The translations under genes and the position numbers were made by a program. Below are positions 20,590 through 27,612 of a stretch of DNA of 37,856 nucleotides, one piece after another. The notes below the pieces were generated by a model that was not told the origin of the DNA, did no database searches, and saw only the letters and a list, made by a program, of their open reading frames with translations. This DNA comes from a virus, in IMG/VR virus record IMGVR_UViG_3300049734_000195, positions 1 to 37,856 of that record, one strand, 5' to 3'. The number at the start of each line of letters is the position of its first letter. The first letter of the stretch is position 1.

Positions 20590-22728
20590 CTACTCCAGCA
20601 CCGCCACCGCGGCACACCGGCAGTTGACCACCTCGCCCGCATCGTTGCTGTTCGCCTGCAGGGGATAGAGCAGGCCGTTCGAGAACTCTTCGCCGATCAC
20701 CTGGATTTCCCCGTCCATGTCCTCGTGGCTCTCGCGCACCGCGTCGTCGCCAGCGGTCAGCCACTGGTGCCGCTTCACGCCCTCGCCCTGCATCTCGATG
20801 AAGCGCCCGCCCGCGAAGCTTTGCCCGACCTCGGTGCGGGCAATGGCGAGCGACCGCGCCCGCTCGACGTTGAACGCCTCACGCACGCGATCCTTGATGG
20901 CCTGGATGTCCTCGCGCTCCGCGATGCCCGCCGCGATGGCTCGCCGCACCCGCTCATGGACCACGCCGACGATCTGATGCTCGACCTTGATCTTGAAAGT
21001 CTTGACCTTCAGGAACGCCTGCGCCTCGGCCGCGTCCATGTCGAACGTCCCGTCGATCGAGAGCTCGTCGATGACGCTTTTTCCCCCGATCTTCAGCCCC
21101 TGCTTCCACGACGGCATGCTGGTCTGCACCAGGTCGCCGGCGGCCGCGTCCAGGTCGAACATCACCGTTTCTGGATCTTCGAGCGCTCGAACGGAGACGC
21201 TGCGGATCCCCCCCGCGGCAGCGGCCGCAGAGGCCGCCGTGCCTGAGACTGCGTCGAGCGCCGCAAGCGTCTCCGTCCGAAGCCCGTATAGCCACGACTG
21301 GTAGCGCAGCCGATACGCGCGCGCCGTCCCCTCCCAGAGCGCCTCAAGCGAGCGAATGAAGGCGAGCCGCCGCTTCGAGCCACGTAGGTGGAACGGGACC
21401 ACGCCCTTCGCCGCATCGGCAGTCTCGTCCTCTGCAGGGACGGGCAGCAACGCAGGTTCCGGCACCGTCTGGCTCGCGACCTCGCCCGCCGGCATCAGGT
21501 TGAACGGCAGGAAGCCCTCATCGAGCCACGGCTTGCCGGCTGTGTCGACCTCGAGGCCGAGCATCTTCGCGGCCTCCGAGAAGGGCACGCCCATGCTGAA
21601 TAGTTCCTTCACCGACTTGATGGCGTCATGCACGTCCTCTGGAATCGCCTCCGCGACCTTCTGCTTCTTCTCCCACCCGAACGTAAGCCCGCCCCAGAAG
21701 CGGTCGACGATGTCCTGCTGGATCGCCGTGCCAAGGAATTGAAGCTTCGGGAACACCGTCTCGTAGAGCATGATCCGCTTCTGGTCCCTGACCGCGAAGT
21801 TCGCCTGAAACACGCCCCGGTAGATCGGCGGCACCCCGTACACCGCGCCGACCTGGTCGCCCTCGTACTTCATCGTCTCGAGCCAGTCCATCTCCTTCTG
21901 CGTCGGGCTCACCGTCTCGAGCTTTCCACCCCGGAACAGGAACGGCACCTTGCCTGCATTCTTGTAGCCCAGGTACTCGTTCCTGAACTGCTGCTTCAGT
22001 GTCTCGATCTGGTCCGGCGTCAGCTGCACCTCGTTCGGGAAGTTGACGTAGAACGGCGGCAGCCCGCCGCTGGCGAAGAAGTTCGCCTGCCAGCGACGCG
22101 CCTTGTAGAGCGTGTTCACCGAGAGCATCGCAGCGGACAGCGGCGCCAGCCCGCGGATCGGATTGTTCGGGTTCGGGTAGCCCAGGTGAAACACCTGCTC
22201 AATCGAGAGTGTCTTCGGCGGGCGGTTCGCCGGCTGCCACTTCCAAGCCACCAGGCGCTCGTCCTTGACCTCCTCCTTCACGTCGCCAGGGTGCAGGAAG
22301 TAGATCGTCCGCGGCGCCTCGCTCCCGTCGCGCTTTGTCTGCGCGAACTGGTCCAGGTACCAGAACACCTCGCCGCAGAGCTCCAGGTAGACCAGTGTCG
22401 TCTCGATGAACTCCGACCCGACCACGTGCTCGTTCGGCTTGCCGAAGAGGTCGTAGAGCTCGTGCTCCTCGACGCGGTTTTCGCCGTCGTAGAGCCCGTA
22501 GTTCACCGAAGCGCCTTGGCTGGCGATGGCGTGGACGCAGGCGTAGACATCTGCGACCTGGGAGTACGGGTCTAGCACCTGATCGCGAACCGCGAGATGC
22601 TCGAGGCCGCGCTCGAAGAGGCGCGACCATTCGGTTGTCTTGACGAACTCGCCCAGGCGCTCGCGCACCTTCCGGCGGGCGTAGAGTTCTGCGCCGATGG
22701 TGTTACGGAGTGCCGCGAGCATGCCCAT
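20590..22728 (-). CDS. Portal protein fused to a Mu F-like (head morphogenesis) domain
   Basis: 712 residues. The N-terminal ~400 residues are a HK97-type portal: YACVHAIASQGASVNYGLYD (about 62-81), AWKWQPANRPP, HLGYPNPNNPIRGLAPLSAA, and GVPPIYRGVFQANF. From about 480 on, a second domain ends in the MuF signature, SLAIARTEVGQSFAGG (about 626-641), EDMDGEIQVIGEEFSNG and a final VVNCRCAAVAVLE. In most phages portal and MuF are two adjacent genes. A single reading frame here implies about 12 MuF domains per portal ring. GGAG CCTG precedes the ATG. The join is continuous, with no frameshift. Confidence 0.88.
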   Translation of the reverse strand: MGMLAALRNTIGAELYARRKVRERLGEFVKTTEWSRLFERGLEHLAVRDQVLDPYSQVADVYACVHAIASQGASVNYGLYDGENRVEEHELYDLFGKPNEHVVGSEFIETTLVYLELCGEVFWYLDQFAQTKRDGSEAPRTIYFLHPGDVKEEVKDERLVAWKWQPANRPPKTLSIEQVFHLGYPNPNNPIRGLAPLSAAMLSVNTLYKARRWQANFFASGGLPPFYVNFPNEVQLTPDQIETLKQQFRNEYLGYKNAGKVPFLFRGGKLETVSPTQKEMDWLETMKYEGDQVGAVYGVPPIYRGVFQANFAVRDQKRIMLYETVFPKLQFLGTAIQQDIVDRFWGGLTFGWEKKQKVAEAIPEDVHDAIKSVKELFSMGVPFSEAAKMLGLEVDTAGKPWLDEGFLPFNLMPAGEVASQTVPEPALLPVPAEDETADAAKGVVPFHLRGSKRRLAFIRSLEALWEGTARAYRLRYQSWLYGLRTETLAALDAVSGTAASAAAAAGGIRSVSVRALEDPETVMFDLDAAAGDLVQTSMPSWKQGLKIGGKSVIDELSIDGTFDMDAAEAQAFLKVKTFKIKVEHQIVGVVHERVRRAIAAGIAEREDIQAIKDRVREAFNVERARSLAIARTEVGQSFAGGRFIEMQGEGVKRHQWLTAGDDAVRESHEDMDGEIQVIGEEFSNGLLYPLQANSNDAGEVVNCRCAAVAVLE

Positions 22729-22752
22729 CAGGCTCCAGTCCTACAGTTCTTG

Positions 22753-24060
22753 TCAGGCGAACGCCATGAGCGGCATCGAGGCCGCGATGATTCCCTGGTG
22801 CCCCACAATGGCCGCCATCACGCAGTCGTCGTGCAAGCCGGACGGCGCCGAATACCGAAATCCCGTCGCCGTGCGCTCGAACCGAAACGCGCGCAGCTCG
22901 TCCTGCAGCGGCGGCAACGGGGCCAGGCTCAGAGCGCTGCCCGGGTCGTGGAGGTCTCGCGCAAAGGCGAGGATGGCGGGGCCCTTCGACTGGGCGGTTG
23001 TCACCCACTCGCGGACCGGGACGCCGCGGTTTGCCAGCCCGTCGAACAGCGGCGGGCCTGGCCCGTTGGTTTCGATCACCAGCGTCGCGTCCTGCCAACG
23101 CCGGGACGTGTCTTGTAGTCGTGCCTCGCTCTCCGGGAACGGCACGCCACGCCAGCGCTCCATGGCGCAGAGGCGCATGGCGCTCGTGTCCCAGACCGCG
23201 GCGACCAGGTAGTCGATCTCCTGGCCGACGTCGACGCCTACGACGTAGCGGTGCTCGGCCACCGGTCGCTCTGCCGGCTCTCCCGTGGTCTTCCGCTGGA
23301 TCGAATCCGGACGGAAGACCGCGGCCTCGTCGGCCGTCCATTCGGCCTCGTAGAGCCGGCGGTACTCCACGTCCGGCAAAGTCTCACGCTCGTTGTCTAT
23401 GAACTCGAGGTACGGCCTGCGCTGGCATCCTGGCTCGTGCAAGCGCGGGTTGGCTAGCTCCCTGATCTCCATCGCCGGCGCCGAGCATCCGCACTCGATC
23501 GACGCGGCCCTGTCTCTCCAGGTCCAACGATAGGTCGCGATGAGCGCCGGATCGCGCGTCGGGTCCTCACCCGCGCGGCAGAGCGTGCGGAACACACCGG
23601 TCGACATCCCCGGGTTCCCGATCCAGCGGATCGGTCCAAGACTCGCCGAACGCCTTGAGCTAATCACGCCGTACGCCGACGGCGTCAGGAGGCCCGCTTC
23701 GTCGACGACCGCGCCAGCAATGTGCGGGCCGCGGAGTGTCTCCGGGTCATGCCATGAGGCGAATGCGATGAGGGAACCGTGCGACGTCCGCACCTTACGG
23801 TCGCCAGCGCTCTCGACCTTGCCACCGAAAAGTCCGCACGCAGCGAGGATCGCGACGACTGTATGGAAGCCGGTCACGAGCTGCTTCTCCGTAGGCGCGT
23901 ACCACGCCCAGAGCGTGCCCGGCCGCGCGAGCGCCTGCTGTACGATCCATGCAGCGCAGGCCCGCGTCTTCCCGACCCCGGTGCAGGAGTAGCAGACGGC
24001 ATCACGCGCTCGCTCGTGTAGAAACGCCAGCTGGTACGGTCGCAATCCCCGAAACCGCAC
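22753..24060 (-). CDS. terL: Terminase large subunit
   Basis: 435 residues from a proposed GTG start. The ATPase part has a Walker A-like SCTGVGKT (about 25-32), Walker B VVDEAG (about 118-123) and a coupling region WIGNPGMSTG (about 146-155). The nuclease part has the three acids of an RNase H-like fold: VGVDVGQ (Asp277), LVIETNG (Glu330) and HDDCVMAA (Asp411/412). A small Cys/His insert (CGC ... HEPGC, about 190-212) lies between them and may bind zinc. The enzyme pumps and cuts phage DNA at the portal. The start overlaps the small subunit; the upstream frame has no better start. Confidence 0.9.
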   Translation of the reverse strand: MRFRGLRPYQLAFLHERARDAVCYSCTGVGKTRACAAWIVQQALARPGTLWAWYAPTEKQLVTGFHTVVAILAACGLFGGKVESAGDRKVRTSHGSLIAFASWHDPETLRGPHIAGAVVDEAGLLTPSAYGVISSRRSASLGPIRWIGNPGMSTGVFRTLCRAGEDPTRDPALIATYRWTWRDRAASIECGCSAPAMEIRELANPRLHEPGCQRRPYLEFIDNERETLPDVEYRRLYEAEWTADEAAVFRPDSIQRKTTGEPAERPVAEHRYVVGVDVGQEIDYLVAAVWDTSAMRLCAMERWRGVPFPESEARLQDTSRRWQDATLVIETNGPGPPLFDGLANRGVPVREWVTTAQSKGPAILAFARDLHDPGSALSLAPLPPLQDELRAFRFERTATGFRYSAPSGLHDDCVMAAIVGHQGIIAASMPLMAFA

Positions 24061-24340
24061 CGTGGGCGTCGAGGTCCCCGAAGTCGACGACGATCGGGCC
24101 GCCGGTCGGTCCTGTGAGTTGGATCGGCTGCGGGGCGTTGCCGTATGCCTGCGCGAACATCGCCGCGAAGAACCGCGGATCGTCTCGGCAGACTCGCAGG
24201 ATGCGTCGCTTCCACTCGGGGCGCTCGAACTGCTCGCGGAGCCACGCGCGCATCTCGCGGACCTTCGGGTTGTCGACCTTCCCAGGCTTGCGCCCGGAGC
24301 CTGGTCGGTACCCGCCTCGGCGACTGCCGTCACGCGCCAC
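24002..24340 (-). CDS. terS: Terminase small subunit
   Basis: 112 residues. The N-terminus RRGGYRPGSGRKPG (about 7-20) is the recurrent start of terminase small subunits that bind the pac/cos site, followed by a helical segment (REMRAWLREQFERPEWKRRI) and an acidic C-terminus. It recruits DNA to the large subunit, whose gene overlaps its end by about 59 bases. The start is GTG after GGGTGAGG. An eight-base A-run (U-run on the transcript, 24354-24361) lies just upstream. Confidence 0.78.
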   Translation of the reverse strand: MARDGSRRGGYRPGSGRKPGKVDNPKVREMRAWLREQFERPEWKRRILRVCRDDPRFFAAMFAQAYGNAPQPIQLTGPTGGPIVVDFGDLDAHGAVSGIATVPAGVSTRASA

Positions 24341-24398
24341 GCCTCACCCGTTGAAAAAAAACCAGCGTCCCACCACCGCGAGAGTTTCGTCAGGTCGC
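24341..24398 (-). other. Early-late junction with poly-U tract
   Basis: This 58-base gap separates the early HTH gene (24399-24785) from the small terminase. It contains eight A residues at 24354-24361 (U on the minus-strand transcript), but no strong stem before them, so a terminator is not convincing. It may hold a late promoter or a weak, antiterminated stop. No gene is visible. Confidence 0.3.
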
Positions 24399-24785
24399 CT
24401 ATGGAGTCAAGTTCTTGCGTACACCCCCGAATCGGAAGCGCTCGCGGTTCTCGGCCGTGTCGGGAACACCGCGGCGCTCCCAGCCGGTGACCGCTCCCGC
24501 GCTGACGCCCAGGCGCTTCGCGCACTGCCGCACGCTCAGGCCCATCTCCAGGCGGGAGACGCGGAATACGCCCGCCGCGATGAGAAGCGCCGACCGAGTT
24601 GGCTCCGCTTCCGGCAGGTCACAACGGGCGAAGTCGTAGTGGTCACGTAGCCAAGACGCGACGTGCTCGTGCATCGGCCGTCGCTTCCCGAGTTGCTTGC
24701 ACCAGTCCCTGAGCGCCGCCTCGATGCCGCTCTCGAGGCAGCACGCGTACCACGCGCCGTTGTGTGGGTGCCTGACGTCGCTCAC
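24399..24785 (-). CDS. HTH (XRE/Cro-like) protein before the terminase genes
   Basis: 128 residues. The C-terminal half has a recognisable helix-turn-helix: LSVRQCAKRLGVSAGAVTGW (about 89-108), the XRE-type pattern with a GVSAGAVTGWE recognition helix. The N-terminal half is Cys/Trp-containing (AWYACCLESGIEAALRDW) and unfamiliar. A regulator of late genes is plausible because it is the last early gene before terS. The GTG start overlaps the upstream stop as GTGA. It could also be a small packaging-linked DNA-binding protein. Confidence 0.65.
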   Translation of the reverse strand: MSDVRHPHNGAWYACCLESGIEAALRDWCKQLGKRRPMHEHVASWLRDHYDFARCDLPEAEPTRSALLIAAGVFRVSRLEMGLSVRQCAKRLGVSAGAVTGWERRGVPDTAENRERFRFGGVRKNLTP

Positions 24786-25030
24786 GCCGAGGCCTCCCGT
24801 GCCATCGCCTCGCGCTCGAGGTCGTAGGCCGACAGCCACTCCAGCCTGGCCTGCACGTCTCCGACCCTCGGTCGCACAGGGCCGGGTAGCGGCCGCTGGT
24901 AGGGACAGACGGACTCCGGCAACCCTGCCCGTGCTGCGTCGCGTGCAGCTCGCCACACTAGCTCCCAGGTGGCCTCGTAGGCACGGCGTGCCGCGCGATG
25001 CATCTCGCGCTCCCGATCGGCGCGCCTCAC
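24782..25030 (-). CDS. Small basic helical protein next to the initiator
   Basis: 82 residues, not recognised. Arg/Glu/Ala-rich, with a likely long helix (AREREMHRAARRAYEATWEL-type text in its first 25 residues) and a proline-rich middle. It directly follows the replication initiator with a GTGA overlap, so it could be a helicase-loader-like or initiator partner, by position only. No motif supports a specific enzyme. Confidence 0.5.
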   Translation of the reverse strand: MRRADREREMHRAARRAYEATWELVWRAARDAARAGLPESVCPYQRPLPGPVRPRVGDVQARLEWLSAYDLEREAMAREASA

Positions 25031-25863
25031 GGCTCAGCCTCGTCGGCGAGCCGGTCGATGACCTTCGCGCTGACGCCACTGTCGCGTAGAGCCTTGACGC
25101 CGGCACGGAAGGCTTCCCGCTTCCGCGCGATGGCTGGGTCGAGCGTGGGGTTGCCGTTCGTGCCGTCATGAGATTGGGTTACAGGCGCGGTCGAGTTACG
25201 CTCGTGGTCGGTCGGAGGCGAGGCGGTGACCGTCTCCGCGCCGCTGATCGGAGTAGCACGGCTGTTATATTTAGCTGTACGTACAACCCCTACCCTACCC
25301 TCTTCTACCCTATGGCGCGCGATCGGATCGCGATCGGATCGCGAATCATTCGCGAGCGGCTCGCGAATTGCCTTGGATGCGGCTCCAGGTGCAGACTCTC
25401 GCTCCTGGCCTTCTTTCGGTATGTTGTCATCGCAATGACTTTCTGTAAGTGAAGAACATTCTCCACTTACGGGTTTTCGCGATTGATTCGCGAATGACTC
25501 GCGAATGACTCGCGAGGATAAATAGTTTTCTTTCTTAGGAATTGGGATAGAGCTTTGAGAAGGATGGTCTACTTTCTGGTAAGTGCGCCACGTCGGAAGC
25601 TCGTAATAGACCCTTCCGTCGATCTGGAAGAGCCGGACCATGCCAGCGGCCGCAAGGGCGTCCCGATCGTCCTGAATATCGGACGCTCGGTATTCGTCGG
25701 CGGGAAACACCTGTGCGCGGAGGGTGGATGGCTCGGCGCGCCCGCGGCCGTAGTCATCGGACAGGGAAATCAGGCCGATGAAGAGCATGCGCTGGCGTAG
25801 GGAGCGCTCGGTGAAATCGTGGGAAGTCCAGATTCCGGGGTCGATCTGTCTCTTGCGGGGCAT
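25027..25863 (-). CDS. Replication initiator (phage O-like, wHTH N-terminus)
   Basis: 278 residues. The N-terminal ~105 residues (RQIDPGIWTSHDFTERSLRQ, then LFIGLISLSDDYGRGRAEPS, and GRVYYELPTWRTYQKVDHPS) are the pattern of phage replication-organiser/initiator winged-helix domains. After that, up to about residue 250, the sequence is low-complexity and hydrophilic, and its coding DNA holds the iterons, dyad and G4-type motif of the proposed origin. A helical C-terminal region (AFRAGVKALRDSGVSAKVID) may recruit helicase loading. The ATG at 25863 has AGAGAG four bases upstream; the in-frame ATG at 25956 lies inside the upstream gene. It probably binds its own gene, as lambda O does. Confidence 0.7.
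   Translation of the reverse strand: MPRKRQIDPGIWTSHDFTERSLRQRMLFIGLISLSDDYGRGRAEPSTLRAQVFPADEYRASDIQDDRDALAAAGMVRLFQIDGRVYYELPTWRTYQKVDHPSQSSIPIPKKENYLSSRVIRESFANQSRKPVSGECSSLTESHCDDNIPKEGQERESAPGAASKAIREPLANDSRSDRDPIARHRVEEGRVGVVRTAKYNSRATPISGAETVTASPPTDHERNSTAPVTQSHDGTNGNPTLDPAIARKREAFRAGVKALRDSGVSAKVIDRLADEAEP
25287..25310 (-). other. G-quadruplex-type motif next to iteron block A
   Basis: On the minus strand four G-runs of at least three follow each other with loops of 7, 2 and 2 bases (loops TAGAAGA, TA, TA; the final run is GGGG), which fits the common G3+N1-7 definition. The plus strand reads as CCCC-TA-CCC-TA-CCC-TCTTCTA-CCC. It lies within the initiator coding strand, so it would also be in its mRNA. 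Confidence 0.6.
25328..25366. repeat. Iteron block A: four TCGCGA at 11-base spacing
   Basis: TCGCGA occurs at 25328-25333, 25339-25344, 25350-25355 and 25361-25366. Each start is exactly 11 bases after the last. The five bases between copies vary, so the hexamer is what is kept. Since 11 is not divisible by three, each copy falls in a different codon phase, and the encoded residues do not repeat. Confidence 0.85.
25445..25470. repeat. 26-base dyad between the iteron blocks
   Basis: GTAAGTG (25445-25451) is the reverse complement of CACTTAC (25464-25470). The inner AGAA/TTCT arms (25453-25456 and 25459-25462) extend the symmetry, with one mismatched pair at 25452/25463 and two central bases. 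It is a near-perfect palindrome centred between 25457 and 25458. Confidence 0.7.
25477..25515. repeat. Iteron block B: four TCGCGA at 11-base spacing
   Basis: TCGCGA occurs at 25477-25482, 25488-25493, 25499-25504 and 25510-25515, again with starts exactly 11 bases apart. The second and third copies share the full 11-mer TCGCGAATGAC. The block lies directly beside the AT-rich run, as initiator-binding sites beside an unwinding element do. Confidence 0.85.
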
Positions 25864-25937
25864 CGGGCTCTCTCGTGAGCGATAGGGGTCGTTGTCCTGT
25901 GCCGGGGCAGCGGTCCAGAGAGTGGACGCCTGTGTGG

Positions 25938-26150
25938 TCAGGGGGCGTGTGGCCACTCGGCGCGCAGCTCGACGGAGACGACGCCGAGGCAGCGCTCATA
26001 GGGTCGTCCGAACGCCTTCTCGGTCCTGCGGTAGCAGTCGAACAAAGCCAGCGCCTCCTCACGGTGTTCGCGGATCGTCTCGGTGGCGAGGTGGACGGAG
26101 CGGTCCCTGGTGTCTTCGACGACAAGGCACCAGGCGCGGGAGGTGAGCAT
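25938..26150 (-). CDS. Small protein between metallopeptidase and initiator
   Basis: 70 residues, not recognised. It is helical and charged in the middle (TETIREHREEALALFDCYRR) and ends in LGVVSVELRAEWPHAP, a strand-like tail. It starts three bases after the metallopeptidase stop. The downstream initiator gene begins 75 bases on, with its own Shine-Dalgarno in that gap. Function unknown; position suggests an early regulatory or replication accessory protein. Confidence 0.5.
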   Translation of the reverse strand: MLTSRAWCLVVEDTRDRSVHLATETIREHREEALALFDCYRRTEKAFGRPYERCLGVVSVELRAEWPHAP

Positions 26151-26153
26151 CGT

Positions 26154-26633
26154 TCAGGCGGCGCCCTTCTGGTCGGCGTCCTTCGGGAAGAGCTTCAGCT
26201 GCCGCGTCACCTTGACGAACTCCTTGAGGTCCGGATGCCAGAGTCCGCGGCGCTCGACTACGTCTCGGAACTCCTCGATGTCATGACCGCGCAACACGGG
26301 GCGCTCGTCTCCGGTCTTGGCGTCCTTCCTGACCGTGCAGTGTGCGAGCTCGTGGTCAAGGAGCGCCTCCTGCTGCTCGACCGTCAGCTTTTGGTAGCTC
26401 TCCTCCTCGATCTCGATGACGAAGTCCGGGTCCGAATCGAACGCTGTCCGACACAGGAACTTCGTCAGCGCGTTCGCCTTCTTGGCGGTGCCGAGCCGAG
26501 TCTTGCCATGCCGCTTCGTGGGCTCATCCCGGAACAGGAACAGGACCTCGCAGTCCTTGATGTCGCTGTGGCAGGCGGCCCGGACCCGCTCGCCCAGATC
26601 GGTCAGGGCGTCATCTGTGCGAAAGATCATCAC
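26154..26633 (-). CDS. Putative phage metallopeptidase
   Basis: 159 residues with a zinc-peptidase HELAH motif (His94, Glu95, His98), preceded by TVEQQEALLD, and a later HDIEEFRDVVERRGLW with a possible third ligand. FVIEIEEESYQKL at about 71-83 is a usual strand. It matches the pattern of the putative phage metallopeptidase family (PF18894), small cytosolic zinc proteins of unknown substrate found in early phage operons. GGAGG lies five bases before the ATG at 26633, and a second in-frame ATG follows immediately. Confidence 0.72.
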   Translation of the reverse strand: MMIFRTDDALTDLGERVRAACHSDIKDCEVLFLFRDEPTKRHGKTRLGTAKKANALTKFLCRTAFDSDPDFVIEIEEESYQKLTVEQQEALLDHELAHCTVRKDAKTGDERPVLRGHDIEEFRDVVERRGLWHPDLKEFVKVTRQLKLFPKDADQKGAA

Positions 26634-26657
26634 TACCTCCCTTGGAGATTTGCGCCC

Positions 26658-27017
26658 TCAGCTGAGGAGCCGGAAATCAAAGAGCGTTCTCTGTGCCTCC
26701 TGGACCGTGCAGCCCTTGAGCTTTGCCATGGCGTGCAGCTCAGAGAGCGCCCGCCTACGGTGTTCCTCGACGCAGTCCTTGATCGCCTCCGCGCTGGTGG
26801 CGATGCGGTAGCCCTTGTCCTTGCCACAGCCCGAGACGACGGGGACGCCCCGGAGGCGGAGCGTGCGGACGGCTTCCTGGATGCGGCGGACGTGAACCCG
26901 CCGGCCGAGCAGGGCTGAGGCTCGAATGGCGAGACGGCCGCCGGGGATCGCCGCAGCCGGCTCGCGCGGCAGGGCCTCGTGGGTCACGGCGAGGACGGCG
27001 GGGTCGGCTCTCACCAT
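26658..27017 (-). CDS. Winged-helix-like early protein
   Basis: 119 residues. RVHVRRIQEAVRTLRLRGVP (about 40-59), then VVSGCGKDKGYRIATSAEAI (about 60-79), is a two-part pattern seen in winged-helix regulators: a helix, a basic turn, a Gly-rich wing (GCGKDKGYRIA). A helical C-terminus follows (EEHRRRALSELHAMAKLKGC). It is likely a DNA-binding regulator in the early arm. The start overlaps the preceding tiny membrane gene; ATG (27017) and GTG (27014) both fit. The target is unknown. Confidence 0.55.
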   Translation of the reverse strand: MVRADPAVLAVTHEALPREPAAAIPGGRLAIRASALLGRRVHVRRIQEAVRTLRLRGVPVVSGCGKDKGYRIATSAEAIKDCVEEHRRRALSELHAMAKLKGCTVQEAQRTLFDFRLLS

Positions 27018-27112
27018 TGCCTCCGGCGTTCAGCCTTGCAAATCGCTCCACCGAGGAAGACCCCGCAGAAGATTCCAGCGAAATAGCAGGAGAGGCAAAG
27101 CCAGATCGTCAT
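27011..27112 (-). CDS. 33-residue one-helix membrane protein
   Basis: Starts ATG overlapping the RuvC-like stop as ATGA and ends TGA at 27011-27013. The protein MTIWLCLSCYFAGIFCGVFL and a short basic tail (KAERRRQW) is a single hydrophobic helix with a cytoplasmic positive end. The exact stop-start coupling on both sides makes it more than chance, but it is too short to assign. It could be an early membrane effector or just a coupling ORF. Confidence 0.5.
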   Translation of the reverse strand: MTIWLCLSCYFAGIFCGVFLGGAICKAERRRQW

Positions 27113-27612
27113 GAGACCTCCACCACGTCCCCGGCGATCTCCGGCCAGCCCATCACCTCGCGCCGGTAGTAGTCGAGCAACCACAGCGCCTCGATCTCAT
27201 CCTCGCTCGCGCGCCGACAGACCTCTGGCCAGCGCGTCGCAGCGGCCGCGATCATCTGCGGCTTCTTCGCATTCCCCTTGCCGGTCGCATGCATCTTCAG
27301 GCGCGTCGAATGGACGGTCGTGTGTTCGATCCCGTGCGATGCGCACCAGCTCTCGACGTGCGCTTGGTACCCGTGCGCGTAGTGGGTCGCGGCGCCGCCG
27401 CGGTTGTGGGCCTGTTCGATGACGATGAGCGCGAGCCCGGGATGGTCGGCACGGATCCGGTTCAGGCGGTCGACGAGCTGCAGGTAGCGGACGCCCGGGG
27501 ATTCCCCGCGTCCAGGCTTCAGCGTCCAGGTAGCCGAGTGGATCAGTGGACGGTCAGCGCTCCCGAGGGCGATGCCGCAGGACGTGCCGGGGTCAATGGC
27601 GAGGATGATCAC
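27109..27612 (-). CDS. RuvC-like Holliday junction resolvase
   Basis: 167 residues with the RuvC/RNase H-fold pattern: first acid in MIILAIDPGTSCGIAL (Asp7), second in LIVIEQAHNRGG (Glu66), and a C-terminal DEIEALWLLDYY (Asp138 and nearby acids). A basic stretch KMHATGKGNAKKPQM (about 106-120) is typical of DNA contacts. Phage RuvC-type enzymes resolve four-way junctions and branched DNA before packaging. Its neighbour is an HNH nuclease and the ATG overlaps that gene's stop (ATGA). Wider RNase H-like resolvase assignment is safe; the exact subfamily is not. Confidence 0.82.
   Translation of the reverse strand: MIILAIDPGTSCGIALGSADRPLIHSATWTLKPGRGESPGVRYLQLVDRLNRIRADHPGLALIVIEQAHNRGGAATHYAHGYQAHVESWCASHGIEHTTVHSTRLKMHATGKGNAKKPQMIAAAATRWPEVCRRASEDEIEALWLLDYYRREVMGWPEIAGDVVEVS

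Larger units (their letters stand above)
25263..25570. other. Candidate phage replication origin inside the initiator gene
   Basis: This stretch is visibly less G+C-rich than the rest of the window. In order it holds a perfect palindrome TGTACGTACA (25276-25285), a G-quadruplex-type motif (25287-25310), iteron block A (25328-25366), a 26-base dyad (25445-25470), iteron block B (25477-25515), and an AT-rich run (about 25516-25545, AAATAGTTTTCTTTCTTA-like) as the likely unwinding element. Iterons plus AT-rich DNA inside an initiator gene is the arrangement of lambda ori. Confidence 0.7.

Noticed and set aside
24354-24361. Eight-A run as a strong terminator
   Set aside because: No stable stem precedes the U-run on the minus-strand message, so it is listed only as a junction.
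22753-24525. Full-length 590-codon frame for the large terminase
   Set aside because: The 155 residues before the proposed GTG at 24060 are Arg/Ser-rich, overlap terS in another frame and have no terminase likeness.
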